NCBI GenBank assembly: GCA_037046615.1
Contig: JBAOHD010000018.1
Coordinates: 186,001 to 250,000, forward strand
Origin: Phosphoribacter sp037046615
GTDB lineage: Bacteria > Actinomycetota > Actinomycetes > Actinomycetales > Dermatophilaceae
Direction: 5' to 3'
DNA length: 64,000 bases
The notes beneath the pieces were generated by a model that searched no databases, was not told where the DNA came from, and worked only from the letters and a program-made list of their open reading frames with translations. This document shows, piece by piece, positions 1 to 11,077 of the stretch. How positions within the stretch are numbered: the stretch's first letter is position 1; each line of letters begins with the position of its first letter. The position numbers and the translations under genes were made by a program.

Positions 1-2307
1 CGCGAGCGGGAGCGGTCGTCCGGTGGTGTCGGTGAAGTCGGGACCGGGATGACTCCGGATCCACGCCTGCGGGCTCGCGGAGTCACTCCAGCACCGGCTC
101 TCGGACACGGAGTCCCACGCCAGCATCCGCAGCTCGAGCCGCGTCGCAGAGGCGTAGGCGACTTGCTCGACGCTGGCGTCGTGGCTCGCGTGCACTCGCA
201 GCGACGGGATGAAGGTCGCTGGGTCTGCCGACATCACCCGGTCGAGGACGAGCCCGGCAATGATCCCGACGGGCCCGCTCGTCACCCGAGCAGGCAGCCG
301 AATCTGGCCCATGACGCCCTCGGCGATCGAGCGTTGGGTCTCGATCTGGGCGTCGATGGTGGCTGCGCGATTGGTCTGCACCATCGCTGCAGCGGTGATC
401 CCGAAGCCATGCAGGGCGCCGATCCTGGCGGCTGCCTCGCTCGTGGCATGGACGTCGCGGCTTCTCAAGGAGGCGAGCAATGAGTCCACGTGCGGCGCCG
501 TGGCACGAGCCAGGACCGGTGCCGCGGAGACACCGCGACCGTCGAGGGTGAGCTGGTCATCGACGGACACCCCAAGCAGCCCGAGCAGTGCCGTGAGTGA
601 GGAGATGTCGTCCACCCGGAGGGATAGCTCCGCGCCGTCGTCGACGAGATGGACTCTCGACACGAACGCGGCAGGCGACGGATCGAGAGCGATCGAGCCC
701 GCTGAATCCCGACCCTCCTGCCTCGAAGGACCGGGGCTCCACCCCTTGAGCATCGCGATCGTCTCGGAGTCAACGGGGCGGGGTGCATGCACGGCGGAGA
801 GGAGCTCCGGATGGGCGAGCAAGACCGCTGCCAAAGATGCCCTGAAGTTCGTGAGATATCGGGACATCTGCAGCGCCGCCTCGGAGGCGTCCTCGGTCGC
901 CACCGAGGCGGTCGCGAGTGAGGCGAGGAACTCCGCCGCAAGGTGGACGGAGGGCCGGTCGGAGCGGGTGGCGATCGTGGCCATGAGGTGATCGAGATCC
1001 ACGGCGACCGTCTGCGCAGCCCTTTGGTCGTCGAGGAACCGTCCGCGCCGCTCGACGAGGTAGCCGAGGAGCGACACTCCGGGGGCAACGTCACGCAGGA
1101 GCACGCGCCAGGCCGCGCCCGCATCACGGCGAAGTTCGCTGACGACGAGGGCCATCGGGTCGCTGCCCGGCACGGTGGCCCAGATCGCGCCGTCGGCTTC
1201 TGCGGCTGCTGCCGCGGTCGCGAGGGTGGAGAGCACGGCGGCGGAGAGGGGGCCGGTGGCACTGTCACGACTGGCGTGCAGCAGGAGCGCGTGGGCTTGG
1301 ACGGTGAGCACGGGGAACCCTCCGGGCAGGTCTTCCGTGGCGCGAGGCTCCGTCACGGCGGCGCGCCAGCGAGCCGTCGTCTGCTGGACCCGCGCCACCC
1401 ACTGCGGATCGTCTGCCCATGCGCCCGCATCGAGAGCGACACGCAGAGCGGTCCCGAGACGTGCGAGGGCAAGATCAGCACGCGAGGACGCGGCAGGGTC
1501 GTGCGGGTTGCTCTTGGCCAGACGGGTTGCCAGGAGGGTGAGTCCGTCGATCCCCAACAAATCGACGAGCGCACCCGCGACGGAAGGGTCGGAGGTGTCG
1601 AGCCGCACGAGGCCGTCCACATCGTCGGCGCTCCACTCATGCAGCGGCGGAGTGCCCGCGAAGGCGTCGGACACCGCCGCACGAGCGGCAGCGGACCGCG
1701 TCGAATGCACCGACATCGGCAGGGCCGCTGCCAACGTGCCATACCAATCGGCCCCGAGCGTGGCACCCAGCTGCCGGTCAGACAGAGGGGCTGCCCGGCA
1801 TACCCGAATGGCGGCGACTGCCCTCGTGCCCGCCTCGATGAGCGACGACATGAGTCGCGTATGCCGTCCCCGGAGTCGGGCTCGCTCCTGGGAGAGGTCC
1901 AGGTCAAGCTCGGCGAGCGTTGGCCCCGAGAGGGGGGTGCCCGCGTGGCCAGCAGCGAGACTCGCCAGGCGGCGATGCCTTGCTTCGGCCTGATTCCACG
2001 CCCGCTGCAGGTGCGTGATCTCACCGATCGTCGCGTCGAGCTGGACGGCATACTCCCGCAGCACGAGGACGACGGTCGCTAACGCGTTGGCCAGCGCATG
2101 GGACCCACCGTGGGCGCCACGCAACTCCGCCTCTGCGGCAAGCCAGGCCGGGCCGTCCCATGACGGCGCGAGGTCTCGGGCCTGCCCACCCTGCGCGAGC
2201 TGCGTCTGCGTGAGGCGGTCGGCGGCGACTCGCAGGCTGGCCACGAGGCGGTGCAGCGGCCCCGGCTGGCCCGACGGCAGGGGGAGAGCGGTGTGGGCAG
2301 ATGTCAT
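1..2307 (-). CDS. Large ESX-like (WXG100 superfamily) partner protein, C-terminus cut by window edge
   Basis: The reading frame is open from an ATG at 2307 to the left edge of the window, giving 769 residues without a stop. The N-terminus opens with a short ALPLPSG stretch followed by long amphipathic helices; a WDG motif (SWDGPAW, near residue 50) and a later HLQRAWNQAEA segment resemble the helical hairpin of WXG100/LXG-like proteins. The rest is alanine-rich with no domain I recognise. It starts inside the stop of the upstream small gene (ATGA overlap), as expected for a co-translated secretion pair. The large protein at 60101-62653 has the same opening and architecture, so the two are probably paralogues. 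Function is inferred only: a substrate or effector of type VII secretion. The complete length is unknown. Confidence 0.72.
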   Translation of the reverse strand, partial: MTSAHTALPLPSGQPGPLHRLVASLRVAADRLTQTQLAQGGQARDLAPSWDGPAWLAAEAELRGAHGGSHALANALATVVLVLREYAVQLDATIGEITHLQRAWNQAEARHRRLASLAAGHAGTPLSGPTLAELDLDLSQERARLRGRHTRLMSSLIEAGTRAVAAIRVCRAAPLSDRQLGATLGADWYGTLAAALPMSVHSTRSAAARAAVSDAFAGTPPLHEWSADDVDGLVRLDTSDPSVAGALVDLLGIDGLTLLATRLAKSNPHDPAASSRADLALARLGTALRVALDAGAWADDPQWVARVQQTTARWRAAVTEPRATEDLPGGFPVLTVQAHALLLHASRDSATGPLSAAVLSTLATAAAAAEADGAIWATVPGSDPMALVVSELRRDAGAAWRVLLRDVAPGVSLLGYLVERRGRFLDDQRAAQTVAVDLDHLMATIATRSDRPSVHLAAEFLASLATASVATEDASEAALQMSRYLTNFRASLAAVLLAHPELLSAVHAPRPVDSETIAMLKGWSPGPSRQEGRDSAGSIALDPSPAAFVSRVHLVDDGAELSLRVDDISSLTALLGLLGVSVDDQLTLDGRGVSAAPVLARATAPHVDSLLASLRSRDVHATSEAAARIGALHGFGITAAAMVQTNRAATIDAQIETQRSIAEGVMGQIRLPARVTSGPVGIIAGLVLDRVMSADPATFIPSLRVHASHDASVEQVAYASATRLELRMLAWDSVSESRCWSDSASPQAWIRSHPGPDFTDTTGRPLPLA

Positions 2308-2609
2308 GGCATCCCCGCGCCGGAGTGGAGGGAGCGTAGGTCAAGACGTGCACGCTCGTCTGCGCCGGTGTAGGCCCGAGCGGCCGTGCTCATGCCGCCG
2401 GCAAGCACCTCGGCCGTGGTGGCGAGCAGGGTGAGGCAAGAGCAGGTGTCAGCCAGGAGCCGGTCAACCTCGCCGGCAAGGCTGGAGGGGTCGGTGGGGC
2501 CGATGCTGGCGCCCCGCGCGACCGAGACCAGGGCGTGGAGGCACTGCGCGTCGGCCGTCAGGGAGGACGCCGTCTCCTCGAGGATCGCAGGGTCGGATCT
2601 CAGGTGCAT
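2304..2609 (-). CDS. Small ESX-like helical protein, partner of the downstream large protein
   Basis: This is a 101-residue, mostly helical, alanine/leucine-rich protein of WXG100-like size. Near its end it carries AARAYTGADE, which contains the YxxxD pattern known as the export signal of type VII secretion substrates. It has no WxG motif; the WDG is in the partner encoded immediately downstream (4-bp overlap), which fits a heterodimer in which one chain carries WxG and the other YxxxD/E. No secretion-machine gene is in view. The family assignment rests on size, helicity, motif and gene arrangement, not on overall similarity that I can recall. Confidence 0.62.
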   Translation of the reverse strand: MHLRSDPAILEETASSLTADAQCLHALVSVARGASIGPTDPSSLAGEVDRLLADTCSCLTLLATTAEVLAGGMSTAARAYTGADERARLDLRSLHSGAGMP

Positions 2610-2742
2610 GCCCTGACGCTAAGCCGAGCTGCGGAAGCCAGTCGGGGGTTATCCACAGCTTGACGACCCGGTGCCTGGGCACGTGGACGGCCACGAAAGA
2701 CCGGCGGAGATCAGCGAACAGCCGAGCCCTGGCCGCGGCCCT

Positions 2743-4452
2743 TCAGTCGGTGGCTGGCTCGTCCGCCTCGCCGGACCTCTGCACGATCGCCCAGATCGCC
2801 GTGTCGGTCGGCAGGACGAGAGCGTCGTCCCCGCCGAGGGCAGTCCCTCGATCGGACCGGAGGACCACCTTGAGGGGGAGATCCACCGAGAGCGGCGCCG
2901 GGCCGAGGTTAATGACGATGAGCACCTGACCATTGCGGAAGGCCACGACGTCCGGGCCGAGGTCCACCCACGCGAGGGACCCCTCGCCGAGCCGCTCCTG
3001 CCGCCGCACTCGCAATGCCGCGCGATACAGCTCGAGCGTGGAGTCCGGGACCCCCGCCTGGGCGGACGCGGCATACTCCTGCCACATCTGTGGTTGCGGA
3101 AGCCAGCTCGCACCCGTCGGAGAGAAGCCGTATGCCGGGGCATCCGGCTCCCACGGGATCGGCACGCGACAGCCGTCCCGACCGATTTCGGCGCCGCCAG
3201 TGCGGATGAACGCAGGGTCCTGGCGCACCTCTGTTGGCAGGGTCGTGTGATCAGGGAGGCCGAGTTCCTCGCCCTGATAGAGGTATGCCGCGCCGGGCAG
3301 GGCGAGCATGAGCATGGTGGCCGCGCGTGCCCGCCGTAGCCCGAGGGCGATGTCCGGCTGCGGGTCATCGGGACCGACGCCGTGCGGCCGGGGCTGGTCT
3401 TGGCGCAGGCCCAAGCGGGTTGCGTGCCGGACCACGTCGTGATTGGAAAGCACCCACGTGCACGAGGCGCCCACAGGCGCCATCGCCGCCAGGTCGTGAT
3501 CGATGGCTGATCTCAATGTCGATGCGTCCCAGGCGGATTCGAGGAAGTCGAAGGCGAACGCCTGATGCATCTCGTCCTCGCGCAGATAGCGCGCCATCCG
3601 CTCGGGTGGCCACACCCACGCCTCGGCGCACAGGATCCGGGCGGGATCGCCGTAGGAGTCGACGATCGCGCGCCACTCGGCGTAGATCTCGTGGACGCCG
3701 TCCTGATCCCAGTAGGGAGAGATGTTTGTCGGGAGCAACTCGCCGCGCTCGGGCCCGTCGACGATCCCGCCGAGGACGTGCTGCACCCCGGGGTGGTCAG
3801 GCAGGCCCTCGGCCTTGATGAGCCCATGCGCCACGTCGACGCGGAATCCGGCGACGCCGCGGTCCAGCCAGAAGCGCAGCACGGACTCAAACTCCGCCCG
3901 CACCTGTGGGTTGGTCCAGTCCCAGTCGGGCTGACTGGAGTCGAACAGGTGGAGGTACCACTGGCCCGGGCGACCATCGGCCTCGACGACACGGGTCCAG
4001 GCGGGCCCACCGAAGACGGACTGCCAGTTGTTGGGCGGCTCGTCGCCACCGGCGCCCCGCCCCTCGCGGAAGATGTAGCGCCCGCGTTCGGGGGAGCCTG
4101 GCCCGGCGGCGAGGGCCGCCTGGAACCACACGTGCGCGCTCGATGAGTGGTTGGGGACGAGGTCGACGATGACCCGCAGCCCGAGCTCGGCGGCGCGCTC
4201 AAGGAGAGCGTCGGCGTCGGCGAGGGTGCCGAAGAGCGGGTCGACGTCGCGGTAGTCGGCCACGTCGTAGCCCGCGTCGTGCTGCGGCGACGGGTAGAAC
4301 GGGGACAGCCAGATCGCATCGACCCCGAGGGTGGCCACATGCTCCAGGCGTGCGGTGACGCCCGGCAGATCGCCGATGCCGTCGCCGTCGGAGTCGGCGA
4401 ACGACCGCGGGTAGATCTGGTAGATCACGTCATGGCGCCACCAGTCGCTCAC
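2743..4452 (-). CDS. Glycoside hydrolase family 13 alpha-glucosidase
   Basis: A 569-residue GH13 enzyme, the usual length for oligo-1,6-glucosidase or alpha-glucosidase, acting in the cytoplasm on short alpha-glucosides. The N-terminal DVIYQIYPRSF and GDGIGDLPG stretches start the barrel; DLVPNH is near residue 97. GFRVDVAH gives the nucleophile Asp206, CAEAWV the acid/base Glu277, and SNHD the third acid Asp339. Start is GTG at 4452, overlapping the stop of the upstream globin gene (GTGA), so translational coupling is likely. M. tuberculosis has a related aglA next to glbO, which supports the orthology. Exact substrate (maltose, isomaltose, trehalose-related sugars) cannot be told from sequence alone. 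Confidence 0.92.
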   Translation of the reverse strand: MSDWWRHDVIYQIYPRSFADSDGDGIGDLPGVTARLEHVATLGVDAIWLSPFYPSPQHDAGYDVADYRDVDPLFGTLADADALLERAAELGLRVIVDLVPNHSSSAHVWFQAALAAGPGSPERGRYIFREGRGAGGDEPPNNWQSVFGGPAWTRVVEADGRPGQWYLHLFDSSQPDWDWTNPQVRAEFESVLRFWLDRGVAGFRVDVAHGLIKAEGLPDHPGVQHVLGGIVDGPERGELLPTNISPYWDQDGVHEIYAEWRAIVDSYGDPARILCAEAWVWPPERMARYLREDEMHQAFAFDFLESAWDASTLRSAIDHDLAAMAPVGASCTWVLSNHDVVRHATRLGLRQDQPRPHGVGPDDPQPDIALGLRRARAATMLMLALPGAAYLYQGEELGLPDHTTLPTEVRQDPAFIRTGGAEIGRDGCRVPIPWEPDAPAYGFSPTGASWLPQPQMWQEYAASAQAGVPDSTLELYRAALRVRRQERLGEGSLAWVDLGPDVVAFRNGQVLIVINLGPAPLSVDLPLKVVLRSDRGTALGGDDALVLPTDTAIWAIVQRSGEADEPATD

Positions 4453-4839
4453 GCGGGGTCCTCCGTCCGGTCGTCAGCATTGACGAGCATGTATGCCGCC
4501 CGCACGAGATAGTCGACGAGGGTCGCCTCGTGCTCGCGGGACAACTCCAGGGTGGCCACGGCGCTGAGCATGTGCCGCAACCAGCGGTCGCGTTGCAGCG
4601 GCGTCACGGCATACGGCAGGTGGCGCATCCGCAGGCGAGGGTGGCCCCGTTGGTCCGAATAGGTGTGGGGCCCACCGAAATACTGCTCGAGGAACATCCG
4701 CAGACGGTCCTCGGCAGGCCCAAGGTCTTCCTCCGGGTAGAGCTCCGCGCAGGGGCGGATCGTCCGCGACGCCGCGATAGAACTCGCGGACCAGTGTCGC
4801 GAAGACGGGGGCGCCGCCGATGTCGTCGTAGAAGCTCAC
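4449..4839 (-). CDS. glbO: Truncated hemoglobin, group II (GlbO), with one frameshift
   Basis: The N-terminal half (from GTG at 4839: SFYDDIGGAPVFATLVREFY) and the C-terminal half (FLEQYFGGPHTYSDQRG...HPRLRMRH) are typical of group II truncated hemoglobins that bind heme and oxygen, but they lie in different frames. Removing one base near 4750 (the plus strand reads agctccgcgc where agctcgcgc is expected) restores PLRELYPEEDLGPAEDRLRM and a globin of about 129 residues. Distal tyrosine and the proximal histidine region (HPRLRMRH) are present. Both ends overlap neighbours by 4 bp (mscS upstream, GH13 downstream), so it sits in a tight operon. I judge the shift more likely a sequence error than a real pseudogene, because many essential genes here show the same defect. 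Confidence 0.85.
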
Positions 4840-5729
4840 GCCGCTATCGTCTCCCGTCCGGCCAGGGGGCGACGGTCGGGGCCGTGATCTGGACACCGCT
4901 GAGCGTCGCAGGCAGCCTTGACGCGGTCGCGGATCACTCGCTGGATGTCAAGGTTGGCGGTCGGCACGCAGCGCGCCGAGACCCGCAGGGTGATCACGCC
5001 GGTGGTCATCGACTCGGTCGCGACCGTCGGCGCCTCGATGACCCGATCGTCGGTCTCGGGCAGGTCGGCGACCGACTGGCGGATCACGTCGGCCGCCGTG
5101 GCGGTGTCCTCACTCAGAGCGATGGGCACGTCGACGACGGCCGTCGACCAGCCCTGTGACTGGTTGCCGATCCGGACGATCTCGCCGTTGCGGAGATACC
5201 ACACGACGCCCGATCCATCGCGGACCCGCGTCACCCGCAAGGTGACGTCCTCGACCGTGCCGACGACCTCGCCGGTGTCGATGACGTCACCGACGCCGTA
5301 CTGGTCCTCGACAATCATGAAGATCCCCGACAGGAAGTCCTTCACGAGACTCTGTGCACCGAACCCGAGGGCCACCCCACCCACTCCGGCGGACGCGAGC
5401 AACGGCCCGAGGGGGATCTGGAGGACCGCCATGATCGTGAGCACAGCAATGCTCGACACCGCAATCGTCACGACACTGCGCAGGACTGATCCGAGGGTTT
5501 GGGTCCGCTGGACATACCGTTCATGCGCGATGCCGCTGGCCGAGGCGAGGAGTGAGCCGGCACGTCCGGGCAGGAGCACCGTGCGTTCGGCGTGGCGCTG
5601 GCTCGCCGAGGCCACCACTCGGTTGATCGTGCGATGGAGCAGCCACCGGACCACGACCGCGCCGACGAGGATGCCGACGATAGTCAGGGGAGGTCCGACG
5701 AACTGGTCGAAGGCCTCGTTCCAATCCAT
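4836..5729 (-). CDS. MscS-family mechanosensitive channel
   Basis: A 297-residue small-conductance mechanosensitive channel of the inner membrane, which releases solutes upon osmotic downshock. The N-terminal part has membrane helices (around residues 13-30 and 85-110), and the pore helix region ASAGVGGVALGFGAQSLVKDF is the glycine/alanine-rich TM3 signature, followed by the beta domain (QYGVGDVIDTGEVVGTVEDVTLRVTRVR split across two strands) and a C-terminal alpha/beta part. It follows pepN by only 3 bp and overlaps the globin gene by 4 bp. Its membership in this operon is probably positional rather than functional. Confidence 0.93.
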   Translation of the reverse strand: MDWNEAFDQFVGPPLTIVGILVGAVVVRWLLHRTINRVVASASQRHAERTVLLPGRAGSLLASASGIAHERYVQRTQTLGSVLRSVVTIAVSSIAVLTIMAVLQIPLGPLLASAGVGGVALGFGAQSLVKDFLSGIFMIVEDQYGVGDVIDTGEVVGTVEDVTLRVTRVRDGSGVVWYLRNGEIVRIGNQSQGWSTAVVDVPIALSEDTATAADVIRQSVADLPETDDRVIEAPTVATESMTTGVITLRVSARCVPTANLDIQRVIRDRVKAACDAQRCPDHGPDRRPLAGRETIAA

Positions 5730-5732
5730 GGG

Positions 5733-8342
<2,610 letters not shown>

Positions 8343-8503
8343 GGGACGCTCCTTGGGGTGCGCGGGGCCGGTGACGGCGGGTATGCCGGTCGCCCGAGCG
8401 CGCGGTCTGGGGTCGGACTCTCCGGAGGCATCCTGCCACGGGTGCCCCACTCACGTGGCCGATCGCCCGCTCACCCCCTCGTGCTGCCCTGCCACAATGA
8501 GGC

Positions 8504-9130
8504 ATGACTGACACGACCAAGACGGCCGAGCGCGCGTCCGTGCGCATGTGGTTCGACCCGGTATGCCCCTGGGCCTGGATGACCTCGCGGTGGTTGCTCG
8601 CCGTCGAGCAGGTGCGCCCCGTTGACGTGGAGTTCCGCGTCATGAGCCTGTCGGTCCTCAACGAAGGCCGAGACCTGCCGAAGGACTACCGCGCGCTCAT
8701 GGACCGCGCCTGGGGTCCGGTGCGGGTGGTCACCGCCGCCGCGCAGACCGTGGGCCACCATGTCGTCGCCGATCTCTACACCGCGCTGGGCACCAGGATC
8801 CATGTGCAGGGCAACCAGGACGGTGGGCAGGTCATCGCCGAGGCACTGGCCGCATGCGGTCTGCCCGCCGAGCTCGCCTCCGCGGCGACGAGCACCGACT
8901 GGGACGAGGCGCTGCGGGCCAGCCACGGGGAGGGGATTGGCCTGGTCGGCACGGACGTCGGCACGCCGATCATCGCGATCGGTGATGTCGCCTTCTTCGG
9001 ACCGGTCGTGAGCCCAGCCCCCAAGGGCGAGGCGGCCGGCCGCCTCTGGGACGGCTGCGTCCTCGTCGCCGGGACGCCCGGTTTCTTCGAACTCAAGCGC
9101 ACGCGTACGGTGGAGCCGATTTTCGACTGA
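8504..9130 (+). CDS. DsbA-family mycothiol-dependent reductase (Rv2466c-like)
   Basis: A 208-residue thioredoxin-fold protein of the DsbA/FrnE group. It matches the actinobacterial Rv2466c family, described as mycothiol-dependent nitroreductase/mycoredoxin-like enzymes. The active-site region reads DPVCPWAWMTSRW, so the first cysteine (about residue 22) is kept but the second position of the usual CPWC is alanine; a monothiol mechanism with mycothiol would fit. The later DVGTPIIAIGDVAFFGPV stretch carries the cis-proline loop. It is followed 40 bp downstream by rpiB on the same strand, as in M. tuberculosis. Nitroreductase activity is inferred from the family. Confidence 0.85.
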   Translation: MTDTTKTAERASVRMWFDPVCPWAWMTSRWLLAVEQVRPVDVEFRVMSLSVLNEGRDLPKDYRALMDRAWGPVRVVTAAAQTVGHHVVADLYTALGTRIHVQGNQDGGQVIAEALAACGLPAELASAATSTDWDEALRASHGEGIGLVGTDVGTPIIAIGDVAFFGPVVSPAPKGEAAGRLWDGCVLVAGTPGFFELKRTRTVEPIFD

Positions 9131-9170
9131 CAAGAATGACAAGAAGCGGCCCTGACCTGGAAGGCTGTCG

Positions 9171-9644
9171 ATGCGTGTCCATATCGGTGGCGATCACGCC
9201 GCCTACGAAGTCCAACGCGCCCTCGTGGGTCATCTCACGGAGGCGGGTCACGAGGTCATCGACCATGGCCCCCGGGACTACGACGGATTGGACGACTACC
9301 CGGTGTTCGTCCTCCGGGCAGCGCTCGCGGTGGCCGCGGACGCTGGCTCCCGGGGGATCGTCCTCGGCGGTTCGGGCAACGGCGAACTCATCGCCGCCAA
9401 CAAGGTCCCGGGAGTGCGGGCGGCATACGCGAGCAGTCCCGAACTCGCCGCGCTCGCCCGGCTTCACAATGACGCGCAGATCGTGTCGATCGGGGGCCGG
9501 TTTACCGATCTTGAGCTGGCAACACAGATCGCCGACGTCTTCCTCGCCACCGACTTCTCGGGTGACGAGCGGCACGCCCGACGGATTGCGATGATCACGG
9601 CGTTCGAAGCCGACGGCACCGTGCCGGACATGTCCGCGCGGTAG
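9171..9644 (+). CDS. rpiB: Ribose-5-phosphate isomerase B
   Basis: A 157-residue RpiB/LacAB-type isomerase interconverting ribose 5-phosphate and ribulose 5-phosphate in the pentose phosphate pathway. The N-terminal phosphate-binding GGDHAAYEVQ, the G-rich loop VLGGSGNGELIAANKVPGVRAA and the SIGGRF segment are all family hallmarks. The position equivalent to the catalytic Cys of some RpiB proteins is Ser in GSGNG, the form usual in actinobacteria. Start is ATG at 9171. A perfect palindrome just downstream (9674-9714) separates it from the convergent small gene. Confidence 0.93.
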   Translation: MRVHIGGDHAAYEVQRALVGHLTEAGHEVIDHGPRDYDGLDDYPVFVLRAALAVAADAGSRGIVLGGSGNGELIAANKVPGVRAAYASSPELAALARLHNDAQIVSIGGRFTDLELATQIADVFLATDFSGDERHARRIAMITAFEADGTVPDMSAR

Positions 9645-9673
9645 CCAGCGGTAGCCAGCCGTCGCCTCAGACG

Positions 9674-9714
9674 ACGCACGACGGGCGGTGAGTCACTCAC
9701 CGCCCGTCGTGCGT
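9674..9714. terminator. Perfect 20-bp palindrome, probable bidirectional terminator
   Basis: Two 20-bp arms (beginning acgcacgacgggcggtgag) are exact inverse complements around a single central base. It lies between the convergent rpiB and MT0933-like genes, so it probably ends transcription from both sides. There is no long T run, which is common for high-GC actinobacterial terminators. Confidence 0.8.
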
Positions 9715-9727
9715 CATGGCTGACTGG

Positions 9728-9940
9728 TCAGTTGGCCTGGTCGAGGTTGTCGGCGACTTCCTTGACCTTGGCCTGAGCGGTGTCGACGTGCTCGGCGTAC
9801 TGGCCGCCGGTCTTCTCGTCGACGACGTCGCCGGCCTTGTCGACCGCGCCGTCGACCTTGTCGCTGTTGCCCTGGACCAACTCGACGGCCTTGTCCTTGA
9901 GCTCCTCGGCCTTGTCCTTGAGTTCGTCAAAAAGTCCCAT
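9728..9940 (-). CDS. MT0933-like small charged protein (annotated in the family as antitoxin-like)
   Basis: A 70-residue, highly charged protein (MGLFDELKDKAEELKDKAVE...) made of Lys/Asp/Glu-rich amphipathic repeats with little hydrophobic core. It matches the small MT0933/Rv0909 family, called antitoxin-like in databases, and also resembles CsbD-type stress proteins. No toxin gene adjoins it, so a toxin-antitoxin role is not supported by context here. The start is preceded by a good GGAAGGATC ribosome site. A stress or osmotic role is a possible alternative. Confidence 0.75.
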   Translation of the reverse strand: MGLFDELKDKAEELKDKAVELVQGNSDKVDGAVDKAGDVVDEKTGGQYAEHVDTAQAKVKEVADNLDQAN

Positions 9941-10040
9941 GACGGATCCTTCCCTCCCGTGGCCGGGAATCTGGCACTCCCGGCTCGACCCGAAACTCTA
10001 GGGGCTCGGGTCAGCGGCGAACGACTCGTACGCTGGCCCG

Positions 10041-10694
10041 ATGGAGCACGGGCCGATCCGCACGTTTCATGCTCGGCGAGGTCGTCGCTCTGCGCTCACG
10101 ACGACCCGCCTCGACACGCTTCTTCCTCGGTATGCCGTGCCGGCCCGTCTGGAGGGCCGCCCAGAGGGGGTCGACGCCCTCGTCCTCGAGGTCGGGTGCG
10201 GCCATGGCGCAGCAGCGGTGGCCTACTGCGCGGCATACCCCTCGCACTTCCTCGTCGCCCTCGATGTCCACCCGCCGGGGGTCGCCCGGATGCTTGCCGC
10301 AGCCGCCGACGCTGGAGTGACCAACCTCGGCGCCGAGCTCGGCGATGCCGTGGAGTTCCTCGCGGGCCGCGTCGCGCCAGGGGCGCTCGACGCGGTGCAC
10401 CTGTTCTTTCCCGACCCATGGCTCAAGAGCAAGCACCACGGGCGCCGGTTCGTGTCGTCGGCCACCCTTGACCTGCTCGCCCCCCGGCTGGCGCCAGGCG
10501 GTCATGTCCTCGTCGCGACCGACCAGGAGGCGTATGCCGCGCACGTCCGGTCCGTCGCCGCGGCGCACCCGCTGTGGCACGCGTCGAATGCGCAGCGGCC
10601 GACGTGGCGGCCGGTCGAGGGTTTCGAGGCAAAAGGCATCGCGGCCGGGCGGGCGATCACCGAGGTGCGACTGACACGCCGAGACCTGGTCTAG
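10041..10694 (+). CDS. trmB: tRNA (guanine-N7-)-methyltransferase
   Basis: A 217-residue SAM-dependent enzyme that makes 7-methylguanosine at position 46 of tRNA. The SAM-binding motif EVGCGHG is near residue 50, and the family signature FFPDPWLKSKHHGRR is near residue 125. The protein ends with the usual FEAKGIAAGRAI(T/N)E-type tail. Two tRNA genes follow immediately downstream, though this is probably coincidence. The gene is intact. Confidence 0.94.
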   Translation: MEHGPIRTFHARRGRRSALTTTRLDTLLPRYAVPARLEGRPEGVDALVLEVGCGHGAAAVAYCAAYPSHFLVALDVHPPGVARMLAAAADAGVTNLGAELGDAVEFLAGRVAPGALDAVHLFFPDPWLKSKHHGRRFVSSATLDLLAPRLAPGGHVLVATDQEAYAAHVRSVAAAHPLWHASNAQRPTWRPVEGFEAKGIAAGRAITEVRLTRRDLV

Positions 10695-10760
10695 GCTTGC
10701 CCACCGAGACGACATCACGGGCTTCCCGAGAGGGGCCACGGTCCTGCGGTCGACTCACCC

Positions 10761-10831
10761 GCGGGCGTAGCTCAATGGTAGAGCCCCAGTCTTCCAAACT
10801 GGCTACGCGAGTTCGATTCTCGTCGCCCGCT
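10761..10831 (+). tRNA. tRNA-Gly (anticodon TCC)
   Basis: A 71-nt cloverleaf. The acceptor GCGGGCG pairs with CGCCCGC, with T as discriminator base, as usual for bacterial glycine tRNA. The anticodon loop CTTCCAA sits between CCAGT-type arms and contains TCC. The T arm holds GTTCGATTC. CCA is not encoded. Confidence 0.95.
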
Positions 10832-10896
10832 CGGAATCGCCTCACCGGCTTGCGTGTCGGCTCGGGCAGTGACCGGTATGCCGTGTGGCTCCGGGA

Positions 10897-10973
10897 CGGG
10901 GTATGGCGCAGTTTGGTAGCGCGTCCGCTTTGGGAGCGGAAGGCCGTCGGTTCGAATCCGGCTACCCCGACCA
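10897..10973 (+). tRNA. tRNA-Pro (anticodon TGG)
   Basis: A 77-nt cloverleaf with acceptor CGGGGTA paired to TACCCCG, then A and an encoded CCA. The anticodon arm TCCGC-TTTGGGA-GCGGA gives anticodon TGG. The T loop GTTCGAATC is canonical. A copy of the GTATGCCG word lies in the spacer before it. Confidence 0.95.
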
Positions 10974-11077
10974 ACTAGAGTGTTCCGGTTGCCTGTGCAG
11001 AGGCCGGTCCTCCGCGCGGGTCGATCACCGTCCCTGACGCAAACCCCCGCACCACCCATCGATCTGGAGTAGCTGCC

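Noticed and set aside
943..2082. Long rightward open frame (about 380 codons) over the left-edge region
   Set aside because: It is antisense to the continuous leftward frame of the large ESX-like protein, has Arg/Gly-rich composition and no recognisable family; GC-rich DNA often yields such frames.
9728..9940. Toxin-antitoxin pair around the MT0933-like gene
   Set aside because: No small toxin-like gene adjoins; neighbours are rpiB and trmB.
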